DNA from: Terana coerulea | Lineage: Eukaryota > Basidiomycota > Agaricomycetes > Polyporales > Phanerochaetaceae | DNA length: 64,000 nt | Assembly: GCA_024811115.1 (NCBI GenBank) | Contig: JAKOGH010001110.1 | Span: 62,001-126,000 of the forward strand | Direction: 5' to 3' | Part shown: positions 47,755 through 59,479 of the stretch, piece by piece | Position numbering within the stretch: position 1 is the stretch's first letter | Layout of the letters: every line of letters starts with the position of its first letter | Notes under the pieces: generated by a model | Database searches by the model: none | What the model was told of the DNA's origin: nothing | What the model saw: only the letters and a program-made list of their open reading frames with translations | Position numbers and translations under genes: made by a program

Positions 47755-49925
47755 ATGGCCTTGCTGTGCGCTCTCGTTGGAGTCCTGGTTCTTATCCTTC
47801 TACGACTTGCCGTCCGGCGCAAGCCAGGGTTACCGTACCCACCGAGACCACCAGCGGAACCGATCCTGGGTCACTTGAGGAAAATCCCATCCAAGGACCC
47901 GCACGAGACGTTTCACAAGTGGTCGCAGGAATACGGAGACGTGATGTACCTTGAGGTGCTCGGGAAACCCATCGTCATCCTCAGCAGCGAGCAAGCCGCC
48001 ACGGACCTTCTGGACAAGCGCGGCTCGAACTACAGCGATCGACCACCTTTCCCAATTTTCGAGAGGTGGGGGCACCAACAGTACCGCATTACCGCCAGTC
48101 ACTGACCAGGATGGCAACGTATTTAGGATTGGCTGGAGGGATATCCTGGCGTTCCTTCCTTACGGTCCATATTACCACAAGCTGCGCAAGATGCTCATGG
48201 GTTCGTTCAGCAAGGGCGAGACGATGGCCTACAAACCTATTCAAGATCAAGAAACGGCCGTTCTGCTCCACAGCCTTTTGCAAACGCCCATGGATGTCGA
48301 CAGAATCATGCATCGGTGCGTGTCCACGCGTTGTTAGACCCTGTCCGCCTAACGCATTTCCTTAGTTTTTCCACTGCCGTCATCATGGAAATCACGTATG
48401 GTCACCGTGTGCGTTCAAATGACGACGAGCTCTTCCAGCTGGCGGAGCGCTTTGTAGACCTTCTGCGTGACGCCGGTCAACCTTCGTTGTTGGACCTTTC
48501 ACCTGTTTGTGAGTTGCCCGCTCATCGTTATTTACACTGCCTTGTTGGCTGACGCTGCCATACAGTCGAGAACCTTCCGGCTTGGTTTCCAGGCGCATGG
48601 TTCGTGAAGTACATCGAAGGTAAGCACGCCATGTCAAAACTCAGATGGTCAAGCTGTTTCTGACCACTCGCCGTCTCCCCAGACACGAAACTATTCCTCC
48701 AGAATATGATCGACTATCCGCTGTCGGTTGTTCAGAAGCAAGTGGTACGTCACTTGCTCTCTGTGTTTGCCTAAATATTCTGACGAGCGATGTATAGGCT
48801 GCTGGAACTGCTCAGCCTTCGTTCGCTTCACATTACCTCGAGGAGCTGTCAAGAGATGGATCCCTCCCTGCAGAATCTCGTCACGATCTTGAGATGCTGG
48901 CCCATCAGATTTTTGGAGGTATGCCCGTCTATTTAGCACGCTTCTCTTATGACCCGGACTCATTTTGGCCTTTAGGTGGCTCGGAGACAGTCCGTATTCC
49001 TGGGATTATCCGGTTCTTTCGCGTGCTGAATGACCGCGCAGAGCTGGCATACGATGATGCTGTTCATCGCTTGCATGCTGACCAACCCTGAGGCGCAGCG
49101 GAGAGGTCAGGAGGAGATAGACGCAGTCGTCGGGAATGGTCGGCTCCCCGACTTTACCGACCGCGACTCGCTGCCCTACGTCGAGTGCATTGTGCAAGAG
49201 ACAATGCGGTAAGCGTTCAGATTTAACACAGGGACAAACTATTTAACCTGACGCCTACTATTCTACTACGCTATCCAGATGGAATCCAGTCCTCCCAATG
49301 GGCGTACCCCACAAATCAGTCGCGGACGATGAATATCGCGGGATGTTCATACCGAAGGGGTCCACCGTTGTAGCGAACTCTAGGTCAGGGTGCTCCGACT
49401 ATCACCGGGCACGTCTGTGAAGCTGACTGCCTCATTTGTACTGATATCCCAGGAGTATGGCCTTGGACGAGAAGAACTTCCACAAGCCGCACCTATTCAA
49501 ACCCGAGCGGTTCCTGCCCAAACCCGCCGGTGCCGGCGAAGTGTTCTCCAGCAATATTGTCTTTGGTTGGGGAAGACGGTCAGTCCGTCGTTTGCATCTT
49601 GCATGGCGACTTACTGAACCCTGGGGCCGTAGAATCTGCCCTGGCCGCTACCTCGCTGATAACACCGTCTGGTTGGCAGCTGCTAGGATCCTCGCGGTCT
49701 TTGACATTGTCAAAGCCAAGGACGCCACGGGGAAGGAGATTGAACCCCAGTTGAGATTCGCCACGTCCATCACCAGGTGTGTTGTGGCTTTCGTAGCTCG
49801 GGGACAATGCTGATGAGGGTGCCAGCCACCCGGAGCCGTTCCCCTGCGACATCCGGCCTCGCTCAGCGAAGACAGCGGCGCTCATTGTGCAGGCGTATGA
49901 CATGGTGCAGCCCGCTGCGGCTTAG
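47755..49925 (+). CDS. Cytochrome P450-6, apparently intact
   Basis: The cleanest member of the array: no frame break was found. The start ATG is in CGCCATGG context, giving MALLCALVGVLVLILLRLAV. Marks: PYPPRPPAEPILGHLRKIPS, LDKRGSNYSDRPPFPIFE, PYGPYYHKLRKMLMGSF, MEITYGHRV, LPAWFPGAWFVKYI, the I-helix GGSETSWHTMM, QETMRWNP, FKPERFLPKPAGAGE, the heme loop FGWGRRICPGRYLAD, and last exon SHPEPFPCDIRPRS. The hinge has PRPP where most have PGPP. It defines the second subgroup (P450-6 to -10), with FGWGRR and the shared ADDEYRGMFIPKGSTV segment. Confidence 0.93.
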
Positions 49926-50152
49926 CGAACCATATGTACCGTAGTATGGTTTGTGAGAACATGCTCTGCCGACATACTGTATAGCACCATATTTGACTCG
50001 ACGGACACAGTTGTTGCTTTCGGGCGCTCGTCTGACCGGCTGTGGGACTGTCGGAGATCGAAGTGGCCCGAGGCATTGGAAGCGTGCTTGCTCCGACATG
50101 CTTCCCCGCTTCACAAAACGTCCGTTGCGAAGGTTCGCTGACGTTGATTGCT

Positions 50153-50724
50153 AGGCTTCTTACATACACATCACGACTCCCCGTTTTGGAGTGTGAAAGA
50201 CGACTGTATCCTCGGGCTTTTTGGATCGCAGTAATGGTTTCACCGGCCTGCCTGCTTGAGTCTTATACTATGCACCACCAACTCACTTCAGCGTGCGATG
50301 ATCTTTGGCGATGCAGCTGGTACAAGCCACATGGTCTTCAGGTCAGTGCTCTTATCAGCCCTTGAAATATCGAACTCTAACACTGATAGTTGTTAGCGTC
50401 GAGGGTTCCCCTTGTTCGCCTCAGGTTTGACAGCGGGCCGCCCGATGCTACTCCCGGAAGGTGCCCAGTGGCACTGGAGCATCCGAGCAACAAGCGTCAT
50501 GAGACTGCTTATAGAAACTGGAAGCCGCTCATCGATAGTACCCACAACCGCCTCAGCATCCTGCAGGACTCCGTTTCGTCGATGCCCTGAGCCCCCCGGC
50601 TCTATCTGACCATGCCGTCGCTCGCCGCTCTCTTTACCCTCTCGGTATGCGCCTGCATGATTCTTCTGACGCTTCTGCGAAGGAGAAGTCGTCTTCCGTA
50701 CCCTCCTGGTCCACCGGCAGACCC
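50153..50724 (+). repeat. Repeat A copy 1: promoter and exon-1 start of P450-7
   Basis: About 570 bp, nearly identical by eye to 56167-56736, covering the upstream region and the first coding bases up to the PPGPPADP hinge. It contains an intron-like GTCAGT...TTAG segment (50344-50398) conserved in both copies. Confidence 0.85.
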
Positions 50725-52813
50725 GGTCCTGGGGCACTACCGTATCATGCCTGCGAAGGACCAGTACAAGATTTTCGACCAATGGGCACGGAAATATGGT
50801 TCGTTATGTCGTGCATCGATGCAGTGGGTTCGGGGTCAATGCCTGGATTATAGGGGATGTCATGCATCTAAGCGTCCTCGGGAAATCCATCGTCGTTCTC
50901 AGCAGCGAACAGGCCGCCGCGGATTTGTTGGATAAACGCAGTGCCATCTACAGCGACCGCCCGTCGTTCCCTATCTTTGAAAGGTGCGAGATTCTCTACT
51001 TTTTCCATGCATGCATGCGACCTGACTCACACCACAGGATTGGGTGGGAGGACGCTGTGGTCTTCATGCCGAATGGACCGTATCTCTCAAAATTGCGCAA
51101 AATGCTCCAACCGCTTTTCCTTCGGATCGAAATGGACAAGTACAAGCCTGTTCAAGAACAAGAGACAAATACGCTCCTCATCAACTTGCTCCGGGACCCT
51201 GAGAACCGTGATCACCATATTCATTTGTAAGTAGAACTTGCAAGTACTACAGGTATGGTCTCACATGTTTGTGATAGGTTCTCTACATCCATCGTCGTAC
51301 AAGTGGCATATGGCAGTCGGGTCGTATCTAAAGAAGACGAGTATTTTCGCATGGTGGAGAAAATCGATCACATTCTCCGGGAGGGCGGCCGACCGTCTCT
51401 CCTGGACATCTTTCCCTTTCGTAAGTACACTTGTACACAATCTCTGCTCTTGCCGAGCTGTCGTCCCTGACAATTGCTGCGATAGTGGCCAAGCTGCCTT
51501 CGTGGTTCCCGGGTGCATGGTTCGTCAAGTACATACAAGGTAAAATGCACGAGCCTACTCCATTGGCCTCTTTTTTGACCGCTCCGAGACCAACAGATAC
51601 AGGTCCTGTCGTTCGCGAGATGATTGAATACCCCGTGCGAGCTATTGAGCAGCAAATGGTCAGCGGCCCATGTCATGAATGTGTTGCTGTTGCACCGGGG
51701 CCTAATAATCACTAGGCTGCAGGGACCGTACAGCCGTCGTATGTGTCAGAGCAACTAGATGACCTTCACAGGGACGGCCGGTTTGACCAAGACACTCGGC
51801 ACGACGTGATGTTGGTGGCGCACCAAATCCTGGGAGGTAAGCTCACAGCCCTGCGAACATGGACACATTTCTCTGTGGCTAACCCGAGGATTTAACACCC
51901 CAAGGCGGTTCGGAAACCGTTCGTGGGCTTTCTATATTCCGATAGAGCATGCTGACCTTGTTGACAGAACTGGCACACGCTCATGTTCTTCCTGGCGTGG
52001 ATGTTTCTGAATCCCGAGGCCCAGCGGAGAGGCCAAGAAGAGATTGACCGAGTGGTCGGGAACAGCCGGCTTCCCGACTTCACAGATCGCGACTCTTTGC
52101 CGTACGTCCAGTGCATCATGCAAGAAACAATGAGGTGCGTTCGCATATGCGGCTTGCCACACGCTTGCCTCACATCGCCCAGGTTTCACCCCGTGACTCC
52201 GCTTGGTGTACCGCACAAGTTGGGTGCCGACGACGAGTATCGCGGGATGTTCCTCCCCAAGGGGTCTACTGTCATTGTGAACGGGTGGTGGGTGTCCAGA
52301 GTACGCGAATCCTTGTCGAATTGATCACTGACTAGTTGTACTTGACTGTAGGAGCATTTCACACGACGAGGAAAAACATCATGAGCCGCACCTGTTCAAA
52401 CCGGAGCGCTTCCTTCCCAAGCCTGAAGGCGCAGGTGAGACGTTCTGCCAGAACGCCGTATTTGGCTGGGGACGGCGGTGAGCACATTATGAACCTGTAG
52501 CCCTGACATGCCTAAGCGTATGGTTTGTAGCATCTGTCCCGGCCGATTTCTCGCGGACAACACCGTATGGCTGGCGGTCGCAAGGATCCTGGCCGTCTTC
52601 GACATTAGCCCGGTAAAAGGCCCCGAACGGGCTGGTGGGCGAGGCCCGATATCAGAATCAAGAACGTTTTGTCGTCGTGCGTATTCCCTCAAGGTGGTGT
52701 CGACGTTGTCTGATAAATCGTGGTGACTTGTCAGACATCCTGAACCATTTCCGTGCGAGATACAGCCGCGCTCGGCAAAAGCGGCGGAACTCATTACGCA
52801 GGCCTGCCTGTGA
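50612..52813 (+). CDS. Cytochrome P450-7
   Basis: Starts MPSLAALFTLSVCACMILLT. Marks: PYPPGPPADPVLGHYRIMP, LDKRSAIYSDRPSFPIFE, LPSWFPGAWFVKYI, GGSETNWHTLMFF, QETMRFHPVTPLG, FKPERFLPKPEGAGE, and the heme loop FGWGRR|ICPGRFLAD. The final exon RHPEPFPCEIQPRSAKAAEL ends at TGA 52811-52813. One frame break is inferred at the AAAA of 52615-52618; with one base removed, the exon runs open to a GTGGTG donor in phase with the last exon. The segment between heme loop and last exon is the least conserved among P450-6 to -10. The residue after the E-T pair in the I-helix is Asn. Confidence 0.87.
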
Positions 52814-53475
52814 GCCTGTGAGCTTGTGATGGGCTCAAATCAGTACTCCTGGACCACGTAGTTCTCGTTCAAGCGAATTTTGTGCTCAATCTGTGGTGGA
52901 GGACCAGGAATGTGGCGTTGGGGGCTTGTTGAAGGCTGGAGTAGGGACCGTGGGAAAGCGGAGATCATATGCTCAGACGCATCGGTCTGTGGCGGGCGCC
53001 GACGGCTGCTTGCTTCACCTCACTGCGAGTCCGACATTGCGGCGACATAGACCTTCCTGTCATGAAACATTCACGTGAGATACTCGATCCACCCTTCTGA
53101 GCAAATAATCGAAACTCTACAACACTTGGACAATGGTATACAGGATGATTGCATGGCACGTTGTGTGAATTACGGTTTTGGAGGTCTCCTACTTCTGCCA
53201 GTGGTAAGCACTCAGACGATCTTCTTTCAAGCACCGCTCACGCACAGACTTCAGGGTACTGTCAGAGAGTAACGATGTACGGCAGAAGCTCGATATTGAA
53301 TCACAAACTTTGACCGCACCATTCCCGTGGGCTGTAACGTTGTCAACTATCAAGCTTCTTCCACGTCAGGCACACAAGCCGAACGTTACAACTGTGCAAC
53401 TCGCACGGTATGGTAGAGGGCTGTGCATGTGGCCTTGGTTCTGCTTTTTACCTCTATGTACTAGCACGGCCGACA
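52814..53475. other. Intergenic region, P450-7 to P450-8
   Basis: About 0.66 kb. I see no gene and no strong TATA box, and it does not match Repeat A, so P450-8 keeps a different promoter from P450-7 and P450-9. Confidence 0.45.
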
Positions 53476-55668
53476 ATGTACACAACCATTGTTTCCGCAG
53501 TTCTCGTAGCATGCACCGCTCTAATTGTCTGGACGAAGAAAAGACGTGATAGCGCGCGACCATATCCTCCCGGACCACCTGCAGATCCCATTGTAGGACA
53601 CCTTCGAGTGATGCCTTCCAAAGACCCTCACGAGGCCTTCCACCGATGGGCGCAGCAATACGGTGCGTGTTCTTCATGAAAAGTGTCTAGCTTCTCAGTC
53701 AACTCTGCTCAACAAACGCAGGAGACGTCATGTATCTGCATGGACTCGGAAAATCCATAATCATGCTTAGCAGCGAGCAGGCCGCCACAGACCTCTTGGA
53801 CAGACGCAGCGCAAACTACAGTGCCCGACCATCCTTCCCCATCTTGCACAGGCACGTCCGCTTATGTTGTCACCCGACGTCTCTGACTCCATAACTAGGA
53901 TTGGATGGCACGATGCTATGGTCTTCATGTCCTCCGGTGCATATTTCTCGAAGTTACGGAAGATGCTCCAACCCTCTTTCACACGAAACAAGATTGCCGC
54001 ATACAGTCCCATACTAGACCAAGAAGCAAATGCCCTTCTTGTTAATCTCCTGAAAGACTCGGAGAACAAGGAGAGCCATGTTCATCTGTGTGTATGCGTC
54101 ATCAGATGCCGCGGGCTTCATTTTGAATTTTGTTAGGTTCACCACCTCCGTCATTGCCCAAGTTGCATACGGACGTCGAGTCTTATCCAAACACGACGAG
54201 CTCCTCGACATGACAGACAGGCTCACGCGCATACTTGAGGAGTCCAGCCGCCCTTCGCTCCTTGATTTTTTCCCATCGCGTGAGTTTGATATCAGTCTCG
54301 CAGCTGTAACACAATTGGTCGCATCTGATCTTATGTGTCCAGTTGACAAACTCCCCGCATGGTTCCCGGGAGCATGGTTTGTGAGGTACATCCGGGGTGA
54401 GCAACTAACCCCGGTTTCCCAACATTCGCACTCACACCGCAAACCAGAAACAAAGCCGGTTCTTATGGACATCATCGAGAAACCGGCCCGTCTGGTTGAG
54501 CAAGATATGGTCAGTGAACGTTATTTCCCGGCGTCGACGATGGTACAATAAAGGAAAGCCAGAAAGCAGGATCTGCGAAACCATCGTTTGTGGCTCAGCA
54601 TCTACAAAGTCTTTCAGAGCAAGACCAATTGAATGAAGATACTCGTCACAACGTCGAGATTGTCGCACACCAGATTTTCTTAGGTAAGGTTCTCGGCTTG
54701 TCGTTTCGGCCATGACCAGATTAAGCTAATGGGGCACACAGGCGGTTCCTGAAACGGTGCGTTGCTAACCCTTTCTGACATGGGGTGTGACCTGCTGACA
54801 ATGTTGACAGGCATGGCACACACTCACGTTTTTCTTGGCATGGATGATGCTCAACCCGGACGCTCAACGCAGAGGCCAGGAAGAGATTGACAGAGTGGTG
54901 GGCAGTGGCCGTCTTCCCGACTTCACGGACCGCGATTCGCTACCCTATGTGGAATGTATCATGTACGAGACAATGAGGTGAGCAGTACCAGACGCTTCAC
55001 GTACCTGCAAGGAGCTCACGGACTCGCATATCTGCAGGTTTCATCCCGTTTCGCCATTCGGTATACCCCACAAAGCCGTCGAAGCTGATGAGTATCGCGG
55101 GATGTATATACCGAAGGGCGCTACAGTTGTAGCACACGGATGGTTGGTGCTTTCCTCTCGCGACAACGGACTGGGGTCTTATGGGCATGTGTTCGGTCTA
55201 GGAGCATCGCTCATGATGAGAAGGTCTTCCATGACCCTAATACCTTCAAGCCCGAGCGTTTCCTACCCAAACCTGAAGGCTCAGGCGAAGCGATTCCTCA
55301 GAACGCCGTATTTGGCTGGGGAAGACGGTGAGCAATCTCGTCACAGGCCAGGTGAGTCCTTCAATAAAACTGGCCCAACTTGCAGAATGTGTCCTGGTAG
55401 GTTCTTCGCTGACAGTATGGTATGGCTGGCTGTCGCCAGGATTCTAGCTGTCTTCGAGATACGCAGGATGAAAGATAGCAGTGGGAAGGTGGTTGAACAT
55501 GATCTGAAGATTGCTCACGGGATTACTGCGTCAGTATTCCCCTGGTATTTGTTGGAACTTGCCTGACGTACCGGGTGTTGACTTGGCAGCCATCTGGAGC
55601 CTTTTCCTTGCGATGTACGACCGCGCTCCGTGCGAGCCGCAGCGCTCATTGCTCAGGCGAGCCTGTAA
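53476..55668 (+). CDS. Cytochrome P450-8
   Basis: Starts MYTTIVSAVLVACTALIVWT. Marks: PYPPGPPADPIVGHLRVMPS, LDRRSANYSARPSFPILH, DAMVFMSSGAYFSKLRKML, LPAWFPGAWFVRYI, ETMRFHPVSPFG, FKPERFLPKPEGSGE, heme loop FGWGRRMCPGRFFAD, and last exon SHLEPFPCDVRPRS. The I-helix reads SETAWHTLTFF once one extra C at 54748-54749 is discounted; as given, that base makes a stop right after GGS. The anchor differs from P450-7 and P450-9, while the body resembles P450-9 closely (DVMYLHGLGKSI against DVVYLHGLGKSI). Confidence 0.87.
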
Positions 55669-56152
55669 CCGGTTAGTTGACCGAAACAGCTTTCTGCCAC
55701 AGTCACAGACTCACTGCCTTCTTCCGAAGTCAACCGTTAACCTGTGTCGCCAGACAAGTACTGCTTCAGCGCTTCCGCCCGCATAAGCACCGTGGGAATA
55801 TCGGAGATCTAGTCTAGTTAACCAAACCACTATCCACCAAAGGCGGTTTCGTAGTGTTACAAGAACTGGCTTTCCATCTTTCTACCTTCGAACAAGCGTC
55901 ACAGGGACTTCTTGTTCCTTCCGTTGTCGCCTGCCCAGTATACATGAGTTCAGTGGTTATATCATGAGCCGCGACGCTGCGTTCGGCGGTCTCTATCAAC
56001 CGCTTGTGCAAGCATGGAAGATCGAATCAGTCGACGAGCATCCCTGACTACTTCAGGTAAGTACATTCAGTCATGGTTCGCGTATCAACGCTCACTCGGA
56101 GATCATTACTACTTCAAGAGAGAGTTTATTAAAATACAGGGGTATCCTGTCT
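55663..56152 (+). repeat. Repeat B copy 1: 3' flank of P450-8
   Basis: About 490 bp starting in the last codons of P450-8 and matching 58809-59292. The most conserved core (about 55925-56050) includes a 27-codon open frame (55964-56047, MSRDAAFGGLYQPLVQAWKI...). Confidence 0.8.
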
Positions 56153-56166
56153 GTCGGCTAACAAAC

Positions 56167-56736
56167 CGGCCGCCTCCAGGCTTCTTACATTACATCACGA
56201 CACCCCGCCTTGGGGCGTGAAAGACGACTGTATCCTCAGGATTTTTGGATCGCAGTAATGGTTTCACCGGCCAGCCTGCTTGAATCTTCTTATAGTATGC
56301 ACCACCAACTCACTTCAGCGTGCGATGATCTTTGGCGATGCAGCAGGTGCAAGCCACATGGTCTTCAGGTCAGTGCTCTTATCAACCCTTGAAATATCGA
56401 ACTCTAAACACTGATCGTTTAGTGTCGAGGGTTCCCTTTGTTCGCTTCAGGTTTGACAGCGGGTAGCCCGCTACTACTCCTGGAAGATGCACAATGGCGC
56501 TGGAGCATCGGAGCAACAAGCGTCATGAGGCTCGGATCCGCTGCTTATAGTACCCGCAATCACCTCAGCATCCTGTAGGACTTCGTTTCGTCGACGCCCT
56601 GAGCCCCTCGGCTCTATCTGACCATGCCGTCGCTCGCCGCTCTCTTTGCCCTCTCGGTATGCGCTGGCATGATTCTTCTGAAGCTTCTGCGAAGGAGAAG
56701 TAGTCTTCCGTACCCTCCTGGTCCACCAGCAGACCC
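56167..56736 (+). repeat. Repeat A copy 2: promoter and exon-1 start of P450-9
   Basis: Matches 50153-50724. Similarity fades within the codons of the proline hinge and GH-x-R segment of exon 1; downstream, P450-9 resembles P450-8 instead. Confidence 0.85.
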
Positions 56737-58814
56737 CATCATAGGGCATCTTCGCGCCATACCCACCAAGGAGCCGTTAGAAACCTTGCACCGCTGGGCG
56801 CAGGGATACGGTCAGTGCTTCTTCGTCAATAAGATTGCCAAATATTCGCTGAGTACATGTCACATTCAGGCGACGTTGTGTACCTGCACGGGCTCGGCAA
56901 GTCGATCGTTGTCCTCAACAGCGCTCAGGCGGCTACAGACCTCTTGGAGAAACGTAGCGGAAACTACAGTGCGCGACCGCCCTTCGCTGTCTTTTGAGAG
57001 GTGTGTGTGCCCTGGCTGCCAGTAAATTTTGCTGATGTTGTATAAAGGATCGGATGGCACGATGCCCTGGTTTTCATGTCCTCCGGCGTATTCTTCTCGA
57101 AGTTACGCAAGATACTCCAACCCCCGTTCATGCGCAACAAAATATCCACATACAATCCGATGGTAGAACAAGAGACGAATGCCCTTCTTGTGAATCTCAC
57201 CAGAGATCCGGAGAATAAGGATCGTCATGTTCATATGTGCGTTTCCGTCACCAGATGATGCAGCGTGCATTCATTTACATCTCTTAGGTTTTCCACCTCC
57301 ATCGTTGCCGATATTGCATACGGACGTCGTGTTGTATCCGCACACGACGAGTTCCTTCACATGGCGGATAAGCTCACACGCGTAACTATCGAAGGTCTTC
57401 GCCCTTCGTTACTCGATTTCTTCCCGTTCCGTGAGTCCGATACTTGATCCTTCCATTGGTCACATCTGATTCCTCGCGTTCAGTCGACAAACTGCCCACA
57501 TGGTTTCCAGGAGCATGGTTTGTGAGGTATATCCAGGGTAAGCTGTTTACATTCAATCCCCCCGCATGTGTGCTCACATGGAAGAACAGAAACAAGGCCC
57601 GTTCTCCTGAACATCATCGAGCAACCGATACGCCTAGTTGAACTTGACATGGTTCGTAGTCTGTACTTTTCATTTAGAGCTGCAGTATGATCAAGGAAGA
57701 GCAGGCGTCCGGAAACGCGAAACCTTCTTTCGTGGCTCAGCATCTGCAACGCCTGTCTGAGGAAGGCCAGTTGAATGCAGACACGCGCCATGATGTCAAG
57801 ATTGTCGCACACCAGATCTTCCTTGGTAAGGTCTTGGCCCATAAAATGGAACATGCATAGACCCAGCTGATAACGTACACAGGAGGTTCTGAGACGGTTT
57901 GCTGCCATTCCTTCTGGACATGATGCATGACCTACTAATTTATTTACCAGACATGGCATACACTCATGTTTTTCCTGGCATTCATGATGCTCAATCCCGA
58001 CGTGCAACGCAGAGGTCAGGAAGAGATCGACAAATTGACGGGCAACGGCCGTCTTCCGGACTTTACAGACCGCGACTCGCTACCCTACGTGGAATGCATC
58101 ATGTACGAGACGATGCGGTGAGCAGGGAACCTTGCGCTCCGCGTGTCATTTCGAGGCGCTGATTCTACCTGCATTGCACAGATTCTGCCCTGTCGGGCCG
58201 CTCGGTGTACCGCACAGATCCGTGGCAGAAGATGAGTATCGCGGGATGCTCATCCCGAAGGGCTCCGTAGTCATAGCGAACGGATGGTTGGTGTTTCCTC
58301 GCTGAAACACAAAATCCCGTATAACGCGTTTTGCATATTAGGAGCATTGCTCGCGACGAGAACACCTTCCACGACCCGTATACCTTCAAGCCCGAGCGTT
58401 TCCTTCCCAAACCCGCAGGCCTGGGAGAAACATTCCCCCAGAATGCCGTCTTCGGCTGGGGGCGCCGGTAAGTGCACCTGTGACACACCGTGGGCGCGCG
58501 CGTCGTCTTGGGCTGACGGTGGGGTAGGATGTGTCCCGGCAGGTTCTTCGCGGACAGCACCATATGGCTGGCAATTGCCCGAATCCTCGCTGTCTTGGAC
58601 ATCGCCAAGACGAAGGACGGCAACGGGGAGGCAGTTGAACATGAGATTAAGATACATTTTGGTATTGCCCTGTGAGTAGTGTTCCTCCGATCCTGGGTTG
58701 GACGTCATCTAATGGCCCACGCGTTGACTTGATAGCCACCCGGAGCCGTTTCCTTGCGAGATACGACCGCGCTCAGCCCAAGCGGCGGCGCTCATTGCTC
58801 AGGCGAGCTTGTAA
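56624..58814 (+). CDS. Cytochrome P450-9, probable recombinant
   Basis: Starts MPSLAALFALSVCAGMILLK, almost the P450-7 N-terminus, but from HRWAQGYG onward it follows P450-8 (VVYLHGLGKSIVVLNS, SGNYSARPPFAVF, DALVFMSSGVFFSKLRKIL). Other marks: LPTWFPGAWFVRYI, GGSETTWHTLMFF, ETMRFCPVGPLG, FKPERFLPKPAGLGE, heme loop FGWGRRMCPGRFFAD, last exon SHPEPFPCEIRPRS. One frame break: one extra T in 56992-56995 makes a stop just before the end of exon 2. It carries the promoter type of P450-7 and the 3' flank type of P450-8, which supports recombination in exon 1 or close to it. Confidence 0.87.
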
Positions 58815-59292
58815 TCGGTTAGTTCCCCGAGATGGTTTTCTGCCACATTTAAAGACTCACTGCCTTCCTTTGAAGTCAACCTGTGTTGCCACTGCAGACA
58901 AGTACCGCTTCAGCGCTTCTCGGGCCCGCATAAGCACCGTGGGAATGTCGGAGATCTACGCGACCAAACCACTTTGATCCACCAGATCGTTTCGTAGTGT
59001 TACAAGAACTGGCTTTCCATCCTTTCTACCTTCCACAAGTGTCACAGGCACTTCTTGTTCCTTCCGTTGTCGCCTGCCCAGTATACATGAGCTCAGTGGT
59101 TATATCATGAGCCCCGACGCTGCGTTCGGCGGTCTCTATCAACCGCTTGTGCAAGCATGGAAGATCGAATCAGTCGACGAGCATCCCTGACTACTCCGGT
59201 AAGCGTACCCAATCACGGTTCGCGTATTAACACTCATTCGGAGATCATTACTACTTCTAGAGAGAGTTTACTAAGATTCAGGGGTATTCCGC
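58809..59292 (+). repeat. Repeat B copy 2: 3' flank of P450-9
   Basis: Matches 55663-56152; includes the second copy of the 27-codon frame (59107-59190, with Pro for Arg at residue 3). It runs into the upstream region of P450-10. Confidence 0.8.
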
Positions 59293-59479
59293 CTCCTTTA
59301 GCCCTTCGATGGCAGTTATAGGGAAGCACATCAGGATATTCAAACGACTCGGGTCATGAGATTGCGCTTGCCTGAGAGGACAACAATCGCTGAGATTAGC
59401 GGTTCGCGTGAACGAGTATATGAACGGCTCGTCGACGACGCTACCATTCCCCCTTCGACTTCATCTGCGGAATCTGGAG

